From positions 1 through 8,635 of the forward strand of contig PWGR01000320.1 in the NCBI GenBank assembly GCA_003554565.1: a stretch of DNA of 8,635 nt, in the 5' to 3' direction. Numbering within the stretch: the stretch's first letter is position 1; the number at the start of each line of letters is the position of its first letter. The translations under genes were made by a program, and so were the position numbers. Below the pieces are notes generated by a model. That model was not told where the DNA came from, did no database searches, and worked only from the letters and a program-made list of their open reading frames with translations. The DNA is from Clostridia bacterium. GTDB lineage: Bacteria; Bacillota; Sulfobacillia; SLMV01. Of this stretch, positions 1-6,568 are shown piece after piece.

Positions 1-100
1 CAACGTCTACGCGGGTGATCGCACGGTCCTCTCGGGTCATCCGGGTCGAGCCGGTCAGCGTTATGCCGTGCGCATCACTTCAAAAGACGGGGAGGAGTAA
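1..100 (+). CDS. fliM: Flagellar motor switch protein FliM, C-terminal end (partial)
   Basis: The reading frame is open from base 2 and ends at TAA 98-100, giving 32 residues of a C-terminus whose start lies upstream of the window. The visible residues (VLSGHPGRAGQRYAVRIT, then a short charged tail) fit the end of a FliM SpoA domain, where a G-x-PG-x2-G-x3-AV-x-I pattern closes the fold. FliM is the C-ring protein that binds CheY-P and, with FliN, sets rotation direction. Its position just before a fliN/fliY-type gene is the standard Bacillota order. A SpoA end could also belong to another FliN-family protein, but the following gene already fills the FliN slot, so FliM is favoured. The next gene's ribosome site lies inside the last codons of this one. 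Confidence 0.85.
   Translation, partial: NVYAGDRTVLSGHPGRAGQRYAVRITSKDGEE
91..97 (+). promoter_or_regulatory. Ribosome binding site of the fliN/fliY gene
   Basis: GGAGGAG lies six bases before the ATG at 104 and sits within the last coding triplets of fliM. This supports the chosen start and suggests that translation of the two switch proteins is coupled. Confidence 0.8.
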
Positions 101-103
101 ACG

Positions 104-1102
104 ATGTCCAAGGACATTCTGAGTCAAAAGGAGATAGATGCACTCCTTGAGGGGCTGGGGCAGGAGGAAGAAGAGGCCCAGGTGCCCGACAGAGTGATCG
201 AGGTGGTCGCCTCACGGGCGGAGAGCGAGGGTTTCCCCGCGGAGTTGGAAAGCTGGGGGACAGACACTATCTCTGCAGAAGAGGTGCTCGAAACCAGCAT
301 TGAGCTCTGGGGAGAGATTGAGATCACAGGGGGGGCAGAGGCCCGCGCGGTGTACTACGTCGATTCTGAGTCGCACGAGGTATGGGACAGTGTCGCGGGT
401 GAAGAGGAAGACGTGAACGCACAGGAACTCATCGAGTATTTTGCCGATGCGTTCACCTCCACTGTGGCATCGATGTCAGCGGAGGAAAACGGGCAGCTGG
501 TGGATATCCGCCCCCTTTCCCCGGGTGAGGGGGACCCGGCAGAGGTCATCGGGCGGCTGGACCAGTGGTTCCGGCTGAGCCTCAAGTTTGCGGCGGTAGA
601 TGATGCGGACTGCTCGATCAACCTGCTGCTCCCCGAGGACTTACTGTCACTGTTACCGGGCGATGAGACGGAAAGCACAGCGCCAGCAGAAGATGCGTCC
701 ATCGAGTGCGGGGCGCCACAGCAAAAGCAGGTGGATGAGGTGTCGCAGACTGAACCGACGGAGCCCCGGCAGAAAAAGCATGTGCAGAAAGCCGAGCTGC
801 CCCAGTTCAGGACGCAGGAGCGAGCGACCGGAGGCCAGCGCGATCGCCGCATAGATATGCTGCTAGATGTACCGCTTCAGGTCAGCGTGGAATTGGGACG
901 GACCAGTGCACAGGTGCGGGACATTCTTGCCCTAGGTACGGGGTCAGTTCTCGAGCTGGACAAGCAGGCGGGAGATCCAGTGGATCTGCTGGTCAACGGT
1001 AAGCTGATGGCCCGGGGCGAAGTAGTGGTGGTGGATGAAAATTTTGCAGTGCGGATAACTGAAGTCATCAGTCTGGAGAACCGATTGAAAAATCTGCGAT
1101 GA
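104..1102 (+). CDS. fliY: Flagellar motor switch protein FliN/FliY, three-part form
   Basis: 332 residues, ATG start with a good ribosome site. Three parts are visible. Residues 5-15 (ILSQKEIDALL) match the CheY-P-binding peptide shared by FliM and FliY. Residues ~55-185 look like a CheC/CheX-type alpha/beta module: strands around 67-87, a helix at ~105-125, then strands at ~130-138 and ~157-177 ending in LLLPEDLL. Residues ~186-247 are a polar linker. Residues 248-328 are a SpoA (FliN C-terminal) domain with LLDVPLQVSVELG, then DPVDLLVNGKLMARGEV and FAVRITEV. The SpoA domain builds the C-ring with FliM and docks FliH. B. subtilis FliY has the same plan and dephosphorylates CheY-P, but its middle is larger (~190 residues). 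Here I see no E-x2-N phosphatase motif, so activity is doubtful. fliY is preferred over fliN because of the architecture; the SpoA identity is firm, the middle fold is inferred. Confidence 0.85.
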   Translation: MSKDILSQKEIDALLEGLGQEEEEAQVPDRVIEVVASRAESEGFPAELESWGTDTISAEEVLETSIELWGEIEITGGAEARAVYYVDSESHEVWDSVAGEEEDVNAQELIEYFADAFTSTVASMSAEENGQLVDIRPLSPGEGDPAEVIGRLDQWFRLSLKFAAVDDADCSINLLLPEDLLSLLPGDETESTAPAEDASIECGAPQQKQVDEVSQTEPTEPRQKKHVQKAELPQFRTQERATGGQRDRRIDMLLDVPLQVSVELGRTSAQVRDILALGTGSVLELDKQAGDPVDLLVNGKLMARGEVVVVDENFAVRITEVISLENRLKNLR

Positions 1103-1124
1103 ACGGGGAGGTCCTTCGCAGGCC

Positions 1125-1130
1125 GGGGAG
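1125..1130 (+). promoter_or_regulatory. Ribosome binding site that decides the fliO start
   Basis: GGGGAG lies eight bases before GTG 1139 but only two bases before the in-frame GTG at 1133. Spacing therefore favours 1139. Confidence 0.55.
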
Positions 1131-1138
1131 GTGTGGTT

Positions 1139-1474
1139 GTGGATCTGGTATTCCAGCTGGCGGCAGCCAGTGCAGCAGTTCTGGGATTGATGTATGTGAC
1201 CATGCGCCTGTTACGTCGGTACATGCACTCGTCTGTGGGCGGTCGTCACCTGGAAGTCATAGAGGCGGTGCCGCTGGGTCGAAGCTCCCGGGTGGTACTG
1301 GTCCGCATCGGTGTCCAGTACATGGTCCTCGGCGTGAGCGATGACAGGGTGCAGAAGCTGTCGGACTGGGAGCCAACAGTGGCTGACATGCAGGACGAGG
1401 AAGAAACGGGGGCGCCGGGTGCATTCGGGGAGACCCTGCGCTTGTGGTTTGACCGGTCGGAAGATCGTGAGTAG
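1139..1474 (+). CDS. fliO: Flagellar biosynthesis protein FliO (FliZ)
   Basis: 111 residues from GTG 1139; the in-frame GTG at 1133 would add two residues but is too close to the ribosome site. One hydrophobic segment near the N-terminus (VFQLAAASAAVLGLMYVTM) is followed by a basic stretch (RLLRRY) and a small cytoplasmic domain with the FliO pattern LEVIEAVPLGRSSRVVLVRIG then YMVLGV. The tail is acidic and polar. FliO is a poorly conserved membrane factor that helps assemble the FliP ring and is not part of the finished channel. The call rests on the single membrane segment, the PLG-x3-x-VVLVRIG signature and the position just before fliP. Thirty-one bases separate it from fliP, with no terminator visible. 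In B. subtilis cheY comes before this gene; here it does not. Confidence 0.88.
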   Translation: MDLVFQLAAASAAVLGLMYVTMRLLRRYMHSSVGGRHLEVIEAVPLGRSSRVVLVRIGVQYMVLGVSDDRVQKLSDWEPTVADMQDEEETGAPGAFGETLRLWFDRSEDRE

Positions 1475-1505
1475 CTGAGGCAGTTGTCGGAAGAGAGGTC
1501 GAGAC

Positions 1506-2297
1506 GTGGTGCGTGGGAAGCAGTTCCTTCGGCGCGGTGGGAGCGCCGGATTAACCCTACTGATCATATTTTGTGCAGTATTGCTGGTTCCCCCCGTCGA
1601 GGCGGGGGCGGCCCCACTTGCTGAGCCGTTATTCAACTTTGAGCTGAACGAGGGCGAAGAGGTGCCTGCTCTCGGGACTGGTGTGCGCCTGCTTCTCTTG
1701 CTGACGGTGCTGGCGGTGGCACCAGCTGTGCTTCTGATGATCACATGTTTCACCAGGATCGTCATCGTGTTGGGATTCGTCCGCAATGCTCTGGCGACGC
1801 AGCAGATGCCCCCAAACCAGGTCCTGTTGGGGCTGGCACTTTTCATGACCATCTTCGTCATGGCCCCGGTCTGGGGTGAGGTCTACGAGGAGGCCTGGGT
1901 GCCGCTGCAGGAGGGTGAGATAGCAATGGATGCCGCCTATGCAAATGCCGCCGCCCCGGTGAGTGACTTCATGCTGCAGTACACACGCGAACGGGACCTG
2001 GAGCTGTTCCTGGAGTTCGCCGGGGAGGACCGGCCAGACAGTCCGGACGATGTCCCACTGTACACCCTGATTCCTGCATTTGCCACCAGCGAGCTCAAGA
2101 CCGCTTTTCAGATGGGGTTCATCGTCTTTCTGCCATTCATAGTGATCGATATGGTGGTTGCCAGCACTCTGATGTCCATGGGGATGCTGATGCTTCCGCC
2201 CATGATGATCTCGCTTCCGTTCAAGATACTCCTGTTTGTGATGGTCGACGGTTGGCACCTGGTTATGCAGTCTCTTCTGGAAGGATTGACGGGATGA
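1506..2297 (+). CDS. fliP: Flagellar type III export channel protein FliP
   Basis: 263 residues, GTG start; GAGAGG at 1493-1498 is seven bases upstream. The N-terminus reads as a signal peptide (basic residues 3-10, hydrophobic 15-30, A-G-A near 33-35), as is usual in FliP. Family blocks follow: TCFTRIVIVLGFVRNAL (80-96), QQMPPNQVLLGLALFMT (99-115), FMLQYTRERDLELF (155-168) and the second signature PAFATSELKTAFQMGF (190-205). The C-terminus has LPFKILLFVMVDGW. Five FliP subunits with FliQ and FliR form the export channel in the inner membrane. The methionine gasket that seals the pore, commonly M-M-M, reads M-L-M here (227-229). Length and layout are normal. Sixteen bases separate it from fliQ, including that gene's ribosome site. 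Confidence 0.98.
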   Translation: MVRGKQFLRRGGSAGLTLLIIFCAVLLVPPVEAGAAPLAEPLFNFELNEGEEVPALGTGVRLLLLLTVLAVAPAVLLMITCFTRIVIVLGFVRNALATQQMPPNQVLLGLALFMTIFVMAPVWGEVYEEAWVPLQEGEIAMDAAYANAAAPVSDFMLQYTRERDLELFLEFAGEDRPDSPDDVPLYTLIPAFATSELKTAFQMGFIVFLPFIVIDMVVASTLMSMGMLMLPPMMISLPFKILLFVMVDGWHLVMQSLLEGLTG

Positions 2298-2313
2298 TGA
2301 GGGGGGATGTGAA

Positions 2314-2583
2314 GTGCCCACAGAACTGGTCGTCTCGCTGGCGCGTAACGCGCTGTTCACCGTGATTCTTGTAGCCGGCCCCATGCTGGCCGCCGGGCTC
2401 ATCACCGGATTGGCGGTCAGCGTGCTGCAGGCCACAACGCAGGTCAACGAGCAGACTATGAGTTTCGTGCCGAAGATTGTGGCCATCTTTTTGTCCGCCA
2501 TGGTTTTCGGACCGTGGATGATCGGGGTTATGACTCAATTCGCATCGGAAATGCTGGGGAGTCTCACAATGTTCATCCGCTGA
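2314..2583 (+). CDS. fliQ: Flagellar type III export channel protein FliQ
   Basis: 89 residues, the usual FliQ length. GTG start with AGGGGGG at 2300-2306, seven bases upstream. Two hydrophobic segments (about residues 14-36 and 53-73) flank a polar loop with the family signature QATTQVNEQTMSFVPKI (39-55). Four FliQ subunits wrap the outside of the FliP-FliR core of the export gate, packed as helical hairpins. It is followed 15 bases later by fliR with its own ribosome site (GAGGTG at 2585-2590). Nothing unusual is seen. Confidence 0.97.
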   Translation: MPTELVVSLARNALFTVILVAGPMLAAGLITGLAVSVLQATTQVNEQTMSFVPKIVAIFLSAMVFGPWMIGVMTQFASEMLGSLTMFIR

Positions 2584-2598
2584 TGAGGTGCGATTGAA

Positions 2599-3381
2599 AT
2601 GGCATTTGAACTGCATCTGGATCCAATGACTGCGCTGGGCTTTATGTACATATTTTTGCGCATGTCTGGTTTCTTCTTTCTATTTCCCCTGTTCAGCAGG
2701 CCTTACTGTCCGGTACATGTATCGATTTTTTTGGCGTTGCTGTGTGCATTCTTGTTGGCACCTGCTGTGCAGATCGACGGAGAAATCGCCCCGGATACAA
2801 TATCTGACATGGCGGTACTCCTCACTGCAGTACGCGAGATCACCATCGGTGCAATGATCGGGTTCAGCGCTCTTCTCCTCCTGCTCATAGGACAGACGGC
2901 CGGGCAGTTTCTGGACTTTCAGATGGGTTTTTTCACCGCCAGTGAAGTGGACCCGGTAATGGGTACCAGGATACCTCTGGTCGGCAATTACCTGTACCTC
3001 TTTTCCATTGTGCTGTTTCTCAGCTTTGACGGTCATCATTACCTGCTCCGGGCCCTAAAAGAGAGCTTCACCATTGCTCCTCCTGGTACGCCGTTTTCCA
3101 CGGCAGGGATCCCCGCCGTTCTGGGCTTCATGAGCTGGATGTTCAGGTCCGCGCTGCAGATCAGCCTGCCGGTGATGGCGGCGCTGCTTCTGGCATCTGT
3201 GGCCCTGGGTGTTCTGGCGCGCGCCATGCCGCAACTCAACCTGTTCGTCCTCGGGATACCCATCCGGATAATTCTCGGGATGACCATGCTTCTGTCCATC
3301 ACTGCGATCTATGCATCGTTTTTCAGCGACGTCACTGCAGATCACATTGGCGACATCGTACGCATGTTACGGATGTGGTGA
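2599..3381 (+). CDS. fliR: Flagellar type III export channel protein FliR
   Basis: 260 residues, ATG start eight bases after GAGGTG. The protein is strongly hydrophobic, with segments near 12-32, 40-56, 83-100, 128-143, 185-205 and 214-242. Family features include VREITIGAMIGF (78-89), the VDPVMGTRIPLVGN block (117-130), SFDGHHYLLRALKESF (142-157) and a C-terminal ARAMPQLNLFVLGIPIRI (207-224). FliR is the single subunit that completes the FliP ring and resembles a fused FliP-FliQ. It contributes to the plug of the closed pore. The gene meets flhB directly: the FliR stop (TGA 3379-3381) lies six bases before the preferred flhB ATG and after two possible flhB GTG starts, so the two are probably translated in a coupled way. 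Confidence 0.97.
   Translation: MAFELHLDPMTALGFMYIFLRMSGFFFLFPLFSRPYCPVHVSIFLALLCAFLLAPAVQIDGEIAPDTISDMAVLLTAVREITIGAMIGFSALLLLLIGQTAGQFLDFQMGFFTASEVDPVMGTRIPLVGNYLYLFSIVLFLSFDGHHYLLRALKESFTIAPPGTPFSTAGIPAVLGFMSWMFRSALQISLPVMAALLLASVALGVLARAMPQLNLFVLGIPIRIILGMTMLLSITAIYASFFSDVTADHIGDIVRMLRMW
3377..3381 (+). promoter_or_regulatory. Weak ribosome site favouring the flhB ATG
   Basis: GGTGA ends five bases before ATG 3387, overlapping the fliR stop. The in-frame GTG codons at 3375 and 3378 have no purine-rich site at a suitable distance. This, with the typical FlhB N-terminus that follows (IDLQMFAED), favours 3387, though coupled re-initiation at a GTG is possible. Confidence 0.45.
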
Positions 3382-3386
3382 ATTCA

Positions 3387-4496
3387 ATGATAGACCTACA
3401 GATGTTTGCCGAGGACCAGGCGGAAGAAAAACGGGAGGACCCGACTCCCCGCAGGCGGCGCAAGGCCCGGGAGCAGGGGCAGGTCTTTCACAGTAAAGAC
3501 GTCACCTCTGCGGTCCTTCTGTTTTCGGTGTTCCTCCTGCTGTCTTTTCAGGTGGTCTCGTGGGGACAGCAGGTGAGCGATTTTGCAGAGGAAGCCTTCT
3601 CCCTTCAGCGCCCCTCGGACTGGAGCACAGCCGGGGTGCATTCCCTCTGCTCGTCTGTCCTGCAGCGGCTGCTGTGGATGTTAGCTCCCCTTTTTGCGGT
3701 ATCATTCTTTTTGTCTCTTGGGGGAACTCTCCTGCAGACCGGTCTGGCTGTATCTGCCAAGCCGCTCAGTCCTGATCTCAAGCGCCTGGATCCTGTGCAG
3801 GGATGCAAGAGGATTTTCTCCCTGCGGGCGCTCGTCAACATGGGTAAATCGCTTATCAAGGTAGTCGCAGTAGGATGGGTTGCCTACTCCACCCTGGCCG
3901 GCAAGATGGTAGAGTTTCCCATGCTGCTGCGTTATCCGGTGCTGCCGGCCCTGGGGCGGATCGGTGAAGTCCTGCAGGTGCTGATGCTGCGGTGTGTTCT
4001 GGTTTTGGCCGTCGTGGCCGTTGCAGACTACTACTACGAGCGTGCCGAGCACGAGAAGAAACTGAAGATGACCCGCCGGGAGTTGAAGGAGGAGATGAAG
4101 GAAACCGAGGGTGATCCGCAGGTTCAAAGAAGAAGGCGCAGCTTCCGGGATCAGATGGCCAGGCGCAGGATGATGTCGGATGTTCCTGATGCGGACGTTG
4201 TGGTAACCAACCCGACGCAATTCGCCGTTGCGCTGAGCTACGAATTTGCAGAAATGGATGCGCCCAGGGTTGTGGCCAAGGGAAGGGCATTGATTGCGAA
4301 TCGGATTATGGAAATTGCCAGAGAAAACGATGTGACCATCCGACGTGAACCACCACTGGCCCGCGCCCTGTATGATGCGGTTGAAGTCGGAGCGAGTATA
4401 CCCCCACACCTGTATGAAGCGGTGGCAGAAATCCTCGCCTATGTGTGGCGGAAGCAGGGCAAGGGCGCAGATGGGGAAGGGAGTGAACGCAGATGA
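3387..4496 (+). CDS. flhB: Flagellar export switch protein FlhB
   Basis: 369 residues from ATG 3387 (373 from GTG 3375). The N-terminus is typical: LQMFAED, then EDPTPRRRRKAREQGQV (17-33), then four hydrophobic segments (about 41-58, 95-118, 155-172, 195-214). LSPDLKRLDPVQG (128-139) and the charged YYYERAEHEKKLKMTRREL stretch (215-233) link to the cytoplasmic domain. FlhB guides export and, after self-cleavage between Asn and Pro of an NPTH loop, helps switch export from rod/hook to filament proteins. Here that loop reads NPTQ (residues 275-278, bases 4209-4220), within an otherwise canonical ADVVVTNPTQFAVALSYEF. The rest is complete, including PPLARALYDAVEVG and VAEILAYVW. The catalytic Asn and Pro remain, so cleavage may still occur, but the His is absent. 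The gene overlaps flhA by four bases (ATGA). Confidence 0.97.
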   Translation: MIDLQMFAEDQAEEKREDPTPRRRRKAREQGQVFHSKDVTSAVLLFSVFLLLSFQVVSWGQQVSDFAEEAFSLQRPSDWSTAGVHSLCSSVLQRLLWMLAPLFAVSFFLSLGGTLLQTGLAVSAKPLSPDLKRLDPVQGCKRIFSLRALVNMGKSLIKVVAVGWVAYSTLAGKMVEFPMLLRYPVLPALGRIGEVLQVLMLRCVLVLAVVAVADYYYERAEHEKKLKMTRRELKEEMKETEGDPQVQRRRRSFRDQMARRRMMSDVPDADVVVTNPTQFAVALSYEFAEMDAPRVVAKGRALIANRIMEIARENDVTIRREPPLARALYDAVEVGASIPPHLYEAVAEILAYVWRKQGKGADGEGSERR

Positions 4497-6568
4497 ACGG
4501 TACGGGGATTGTTCGAACCCTGCTGCAGTACAGCGACATAGCAGTGTCCGTGCTGGTGCTGCTGGTGGTGGCAATGATGATTATCCCCCTGCCACCACCG
4601 CTGCTGGACGTGCTCCTTGTCTTCAACCTCACCTTTGCGATGGTGGTGGTGTTGGTCACCATGTACACCACAGAGCCTCTGGATTTCGGGGTATTCCCCA
4701 GCCTGCTCCTTCTGACCACGCTGCTGCGGCTGGCCTTGAATGTATCGTCCACCCGCCTGATCCTCCTGCACGCTTACGCGGGTGAGGTAATCGAGCAGTT
4801 CGGGAGTTTTGTGGTGGGTGGCAATCCGGTCGTCGGTTTCGTGGTATTCGTCATCCTGGTCGTGGTACAGTTTGTGGTCATCACCCGTGGAGCGGAACGG
4901 GTGGCGGAGGTGGCTGCACGTTTTACCCTCGATGCGATGCCCGGAAAACAGATGAGCATTGATGCCGACCTGAATGCGGGATTGATTGATGATGACGAGG
5001 CCCGCAGGCGGAGAAGAGAGATTGAGAGGGAATCTGATTTCTACGGGGCGATGGACGGAGCCAGTAAGTTCGTCAAGGGAGATGCGATTGCGGCCATCGT
5101 CATAACCCTCATCAACATAATCGGGGGACTGATAGTCGGGGTACTGCAGCAGGGACTGCCGCTCGCAGAGTCATTGATGACGTACACCCTGTTGACAGTA
5201 GGTGACGGGCTCGTATCACAGCTACCGGCCCTATTGATTTCAGTGTCGGCGGGCATCGCGGTCACCCGCGCTGCTTCAGATGTTGAGCTGGGGAGCGACG
5301 TCGCCTCCCAGCTTCTGCAGAAGCCGCGGGCCCTGTACATTGCCGCCGCCCTGCTTTTGGCCTTCGGGGTTGTACCGGGACTGCCAGCACCACCGTTTCT
5401 TATTCTCGCGGCAGCCTCTGCGCTGGTGGCGCGCAACCTGTCTCAGGCGACGGCCACCGAGGCTGCCGAGGCTGACCGCCGGGAGGCCGAGGAAGCGGAG
5501 GAAGAAAAGAAGGGGCCGGAGGGCCCGGAGGAAATGGCCCGGATGCTGCAGGTGGACCCGGTTGCAGTGGAACTCGGCTACGGTCTTTTGCCCCTGGCTG
5601 AGGAGAAGAAGGGCGAGGGCCTCATGGACCGTATAGGCCTCTTGCGCCGCCAGCTGGCGACCGAGCTGGGAATGGTCCTGCCCCTCGTCCGTTTGCGCGA
5701 TAATATGACGCTGGATGCTAACAGCTATGCCATCAAACTCCGGGGAGTAGTGGTGGCGGAGGGCGAACTCATGGCCGACCGTCACCTGGCCATGGACCCG
5801 GGTGACGCAGAGGATGATGTGTCCGGAATCGAGACGGTGGAACCCGCGTTTGGCCTTCCGGCCAAGTGGGTAGCATCGGAAGATACTGACCGGGCGGAGA
5901 TTCTCGGTTACACCGTGGTCGACCCGTCCTCTGTGCTGATGACGCACGTGGCCGAAGTTCTTAAGAGGCACGCACACGAGCTTCTCTCACGCCAGGAGAC
6001 GAAGATCATCCTTGATGCCGTGAGCGAGAGCACGCCTGCGGTGGTGGACGAGCTGGTCCCGGATGTCGTCCGTCTCGGCGACATTCAGAAGGTGCTGCAG
6101 AACCTGCTGCGTGAGGGAGTGCCCATACGGGACCTGCTGACCATATTCGAGACACTGGCAGACTACGGGCCCATGATGCAGGACACAGACCGCCTGTCCG
6201 AGATAGTGAGACAGTCGCTGTACCGGACTATCAGCGGTCAACTGCCGGTGCAGGAGGGAAGGCTGCGGGTCATTATACTCGACCCCGCAGTGGAGCAGGC
6301 AGTACTGGATTCCCTCGAGCAGACCGAAAATGGGACTTTCATCGCCCTCGACCCGGATGTTCAGGCCAGTATCATCCGCAGTGCGCAGGAGATTAGCAAT
6401 GACCTGCTGGAGCGGGGTGTAGAGCCGGTCGTGCTCTGTTCCCCGACAGTTCGTTTCTATTTCCGACGGATAACGGAAGAACCTGTTCCGGAGCTGAAAG
6501 TGGTTTCCTATCAGGAGGTTGAGCCCTCAATTGAGATTGAGGCGGTCGGGAAGGTGGATCTGTCGTGA
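4493..6568 (+). CDS. flhA: Flagellar export gate protein FlhA
   Basis: 691 residues, normal length. The ATG overlaps the flhB stop; AAGGGAG at 4477-4483 is nine bases upstream. Residues 1 to ~315 form the membrane domain of about eight segments. The FHIPEP family signature RLALNVSSTRLILL lies at 79-92. The conserved cytoplasmic loop has MPGKQMSIDADLNAGLI (149-165), whose Asp residues belong to the region implicated in proton-driven export, and SDFYGAMDGASKFVKGDAIA (181-200). A highly charged Glu-rich linker (about 321-350) leads to the cytoplasmic domain (about 351-691), which forms a nine-member ring that docks chaperone-substrate complexes. Recognisable C-domain blocks are LGYTVVDPSSVLMTHVAEVL (471-490) and LREGVPIRDLLTIFETLADY (539-558). 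No irregularity is seen. The stop overlaps the flhF start (GTGA). Confidence 0.98.
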   Translation: MNGTGIVRTLLQYSDIAVSVLVLLVVAMMIIPLPPPLLDVLLVFNLTFAMVVVLVTMYTTEPLDFGVFPSLLLLTTLLRLALNVSSTRLILLHAYAGEVIEQFGSFVVGGNPVVGFVVFVILVVVQFVVITRGAERVAEVAARFTLDAMPGKQMSIDADLNAGLIDDDEARRRRREIERESDFYGAMDGASKFVKGDAIAAIVITLINIIGGLIVGVLQQGLPLAESLMTYTLLTVGDGLVSQLPALLISVSAGIAVTRAASDVELGSDVASQLLQKPRALYIAAALLLAFGVVPGLPAPPFLILAAASALVARNLSQATATEAAEADRREAEEAEEEKKGPEGPEEMARMLQVDPVAVELGYGLLPLAEEKKGEGLMDRIGLLRRQLATELGMVLPLVRLRDNMTLDANSYAIKLRGVVVAEGELMADRHLAMDPGDAEDDVSGIETVEPAFGLPAKWVASEDTDRAEILGYTVVDPSSVLMTHVAEVLKRHAHELLSRQETKIILDAVSESTPAVVDELVPDVVRLGDIQKVLQNLLREGVPIRDLLTIFETLADYGPMMQDTDRLSEIVRQSLYRTISGQLPVQEGRLRVIILDPAVEQAVLDSLEQTENGTFIALDPDVQASIIRSAQEISNDLLERGVEPVVLCSPTVRFYFRRITEEPVPELKVVSYQEVEPSIEIEAVGKVDLS

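Noticed and set aside
1475..1505. fliO-fliP gap as a terminator or internal promoter
   Set aside because: Only 31 bases, with no inverted repeat followed by a T run and no promoter-like pair; it holds the fliP ribosome site.
1629..2501. 290-codon open frame on the minus strand across fliP and fliQ
   Set aside because: It lies wholly opposite two strongly conserved genes, its product is rich in His/Gln/Arg with no recognisable fold, and no ribosome site or promoter supports it. It is a by-product of G+C-rich third positions.
4561..4568. GCTGGTGG octamer resembling the E. coli Chi site
   Set aside because: The E. coli Chi sequence does not apply to Bacillota, and this is a run of Leu/Val codons in FlhA.
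3702..4574. 290-codon open frame on the minus strand across flhB and the start of flhA
   Set aside because: Same reasoning: low-complexity composition, fully antisense to conserved coding sequence, no supporting signals.
5276..5977. 233-codon open frame on the minus strand within flhA
   Set aside because: Antisense shadow of the FlhA linker and cytoplasmic domain, with no motif of its own.
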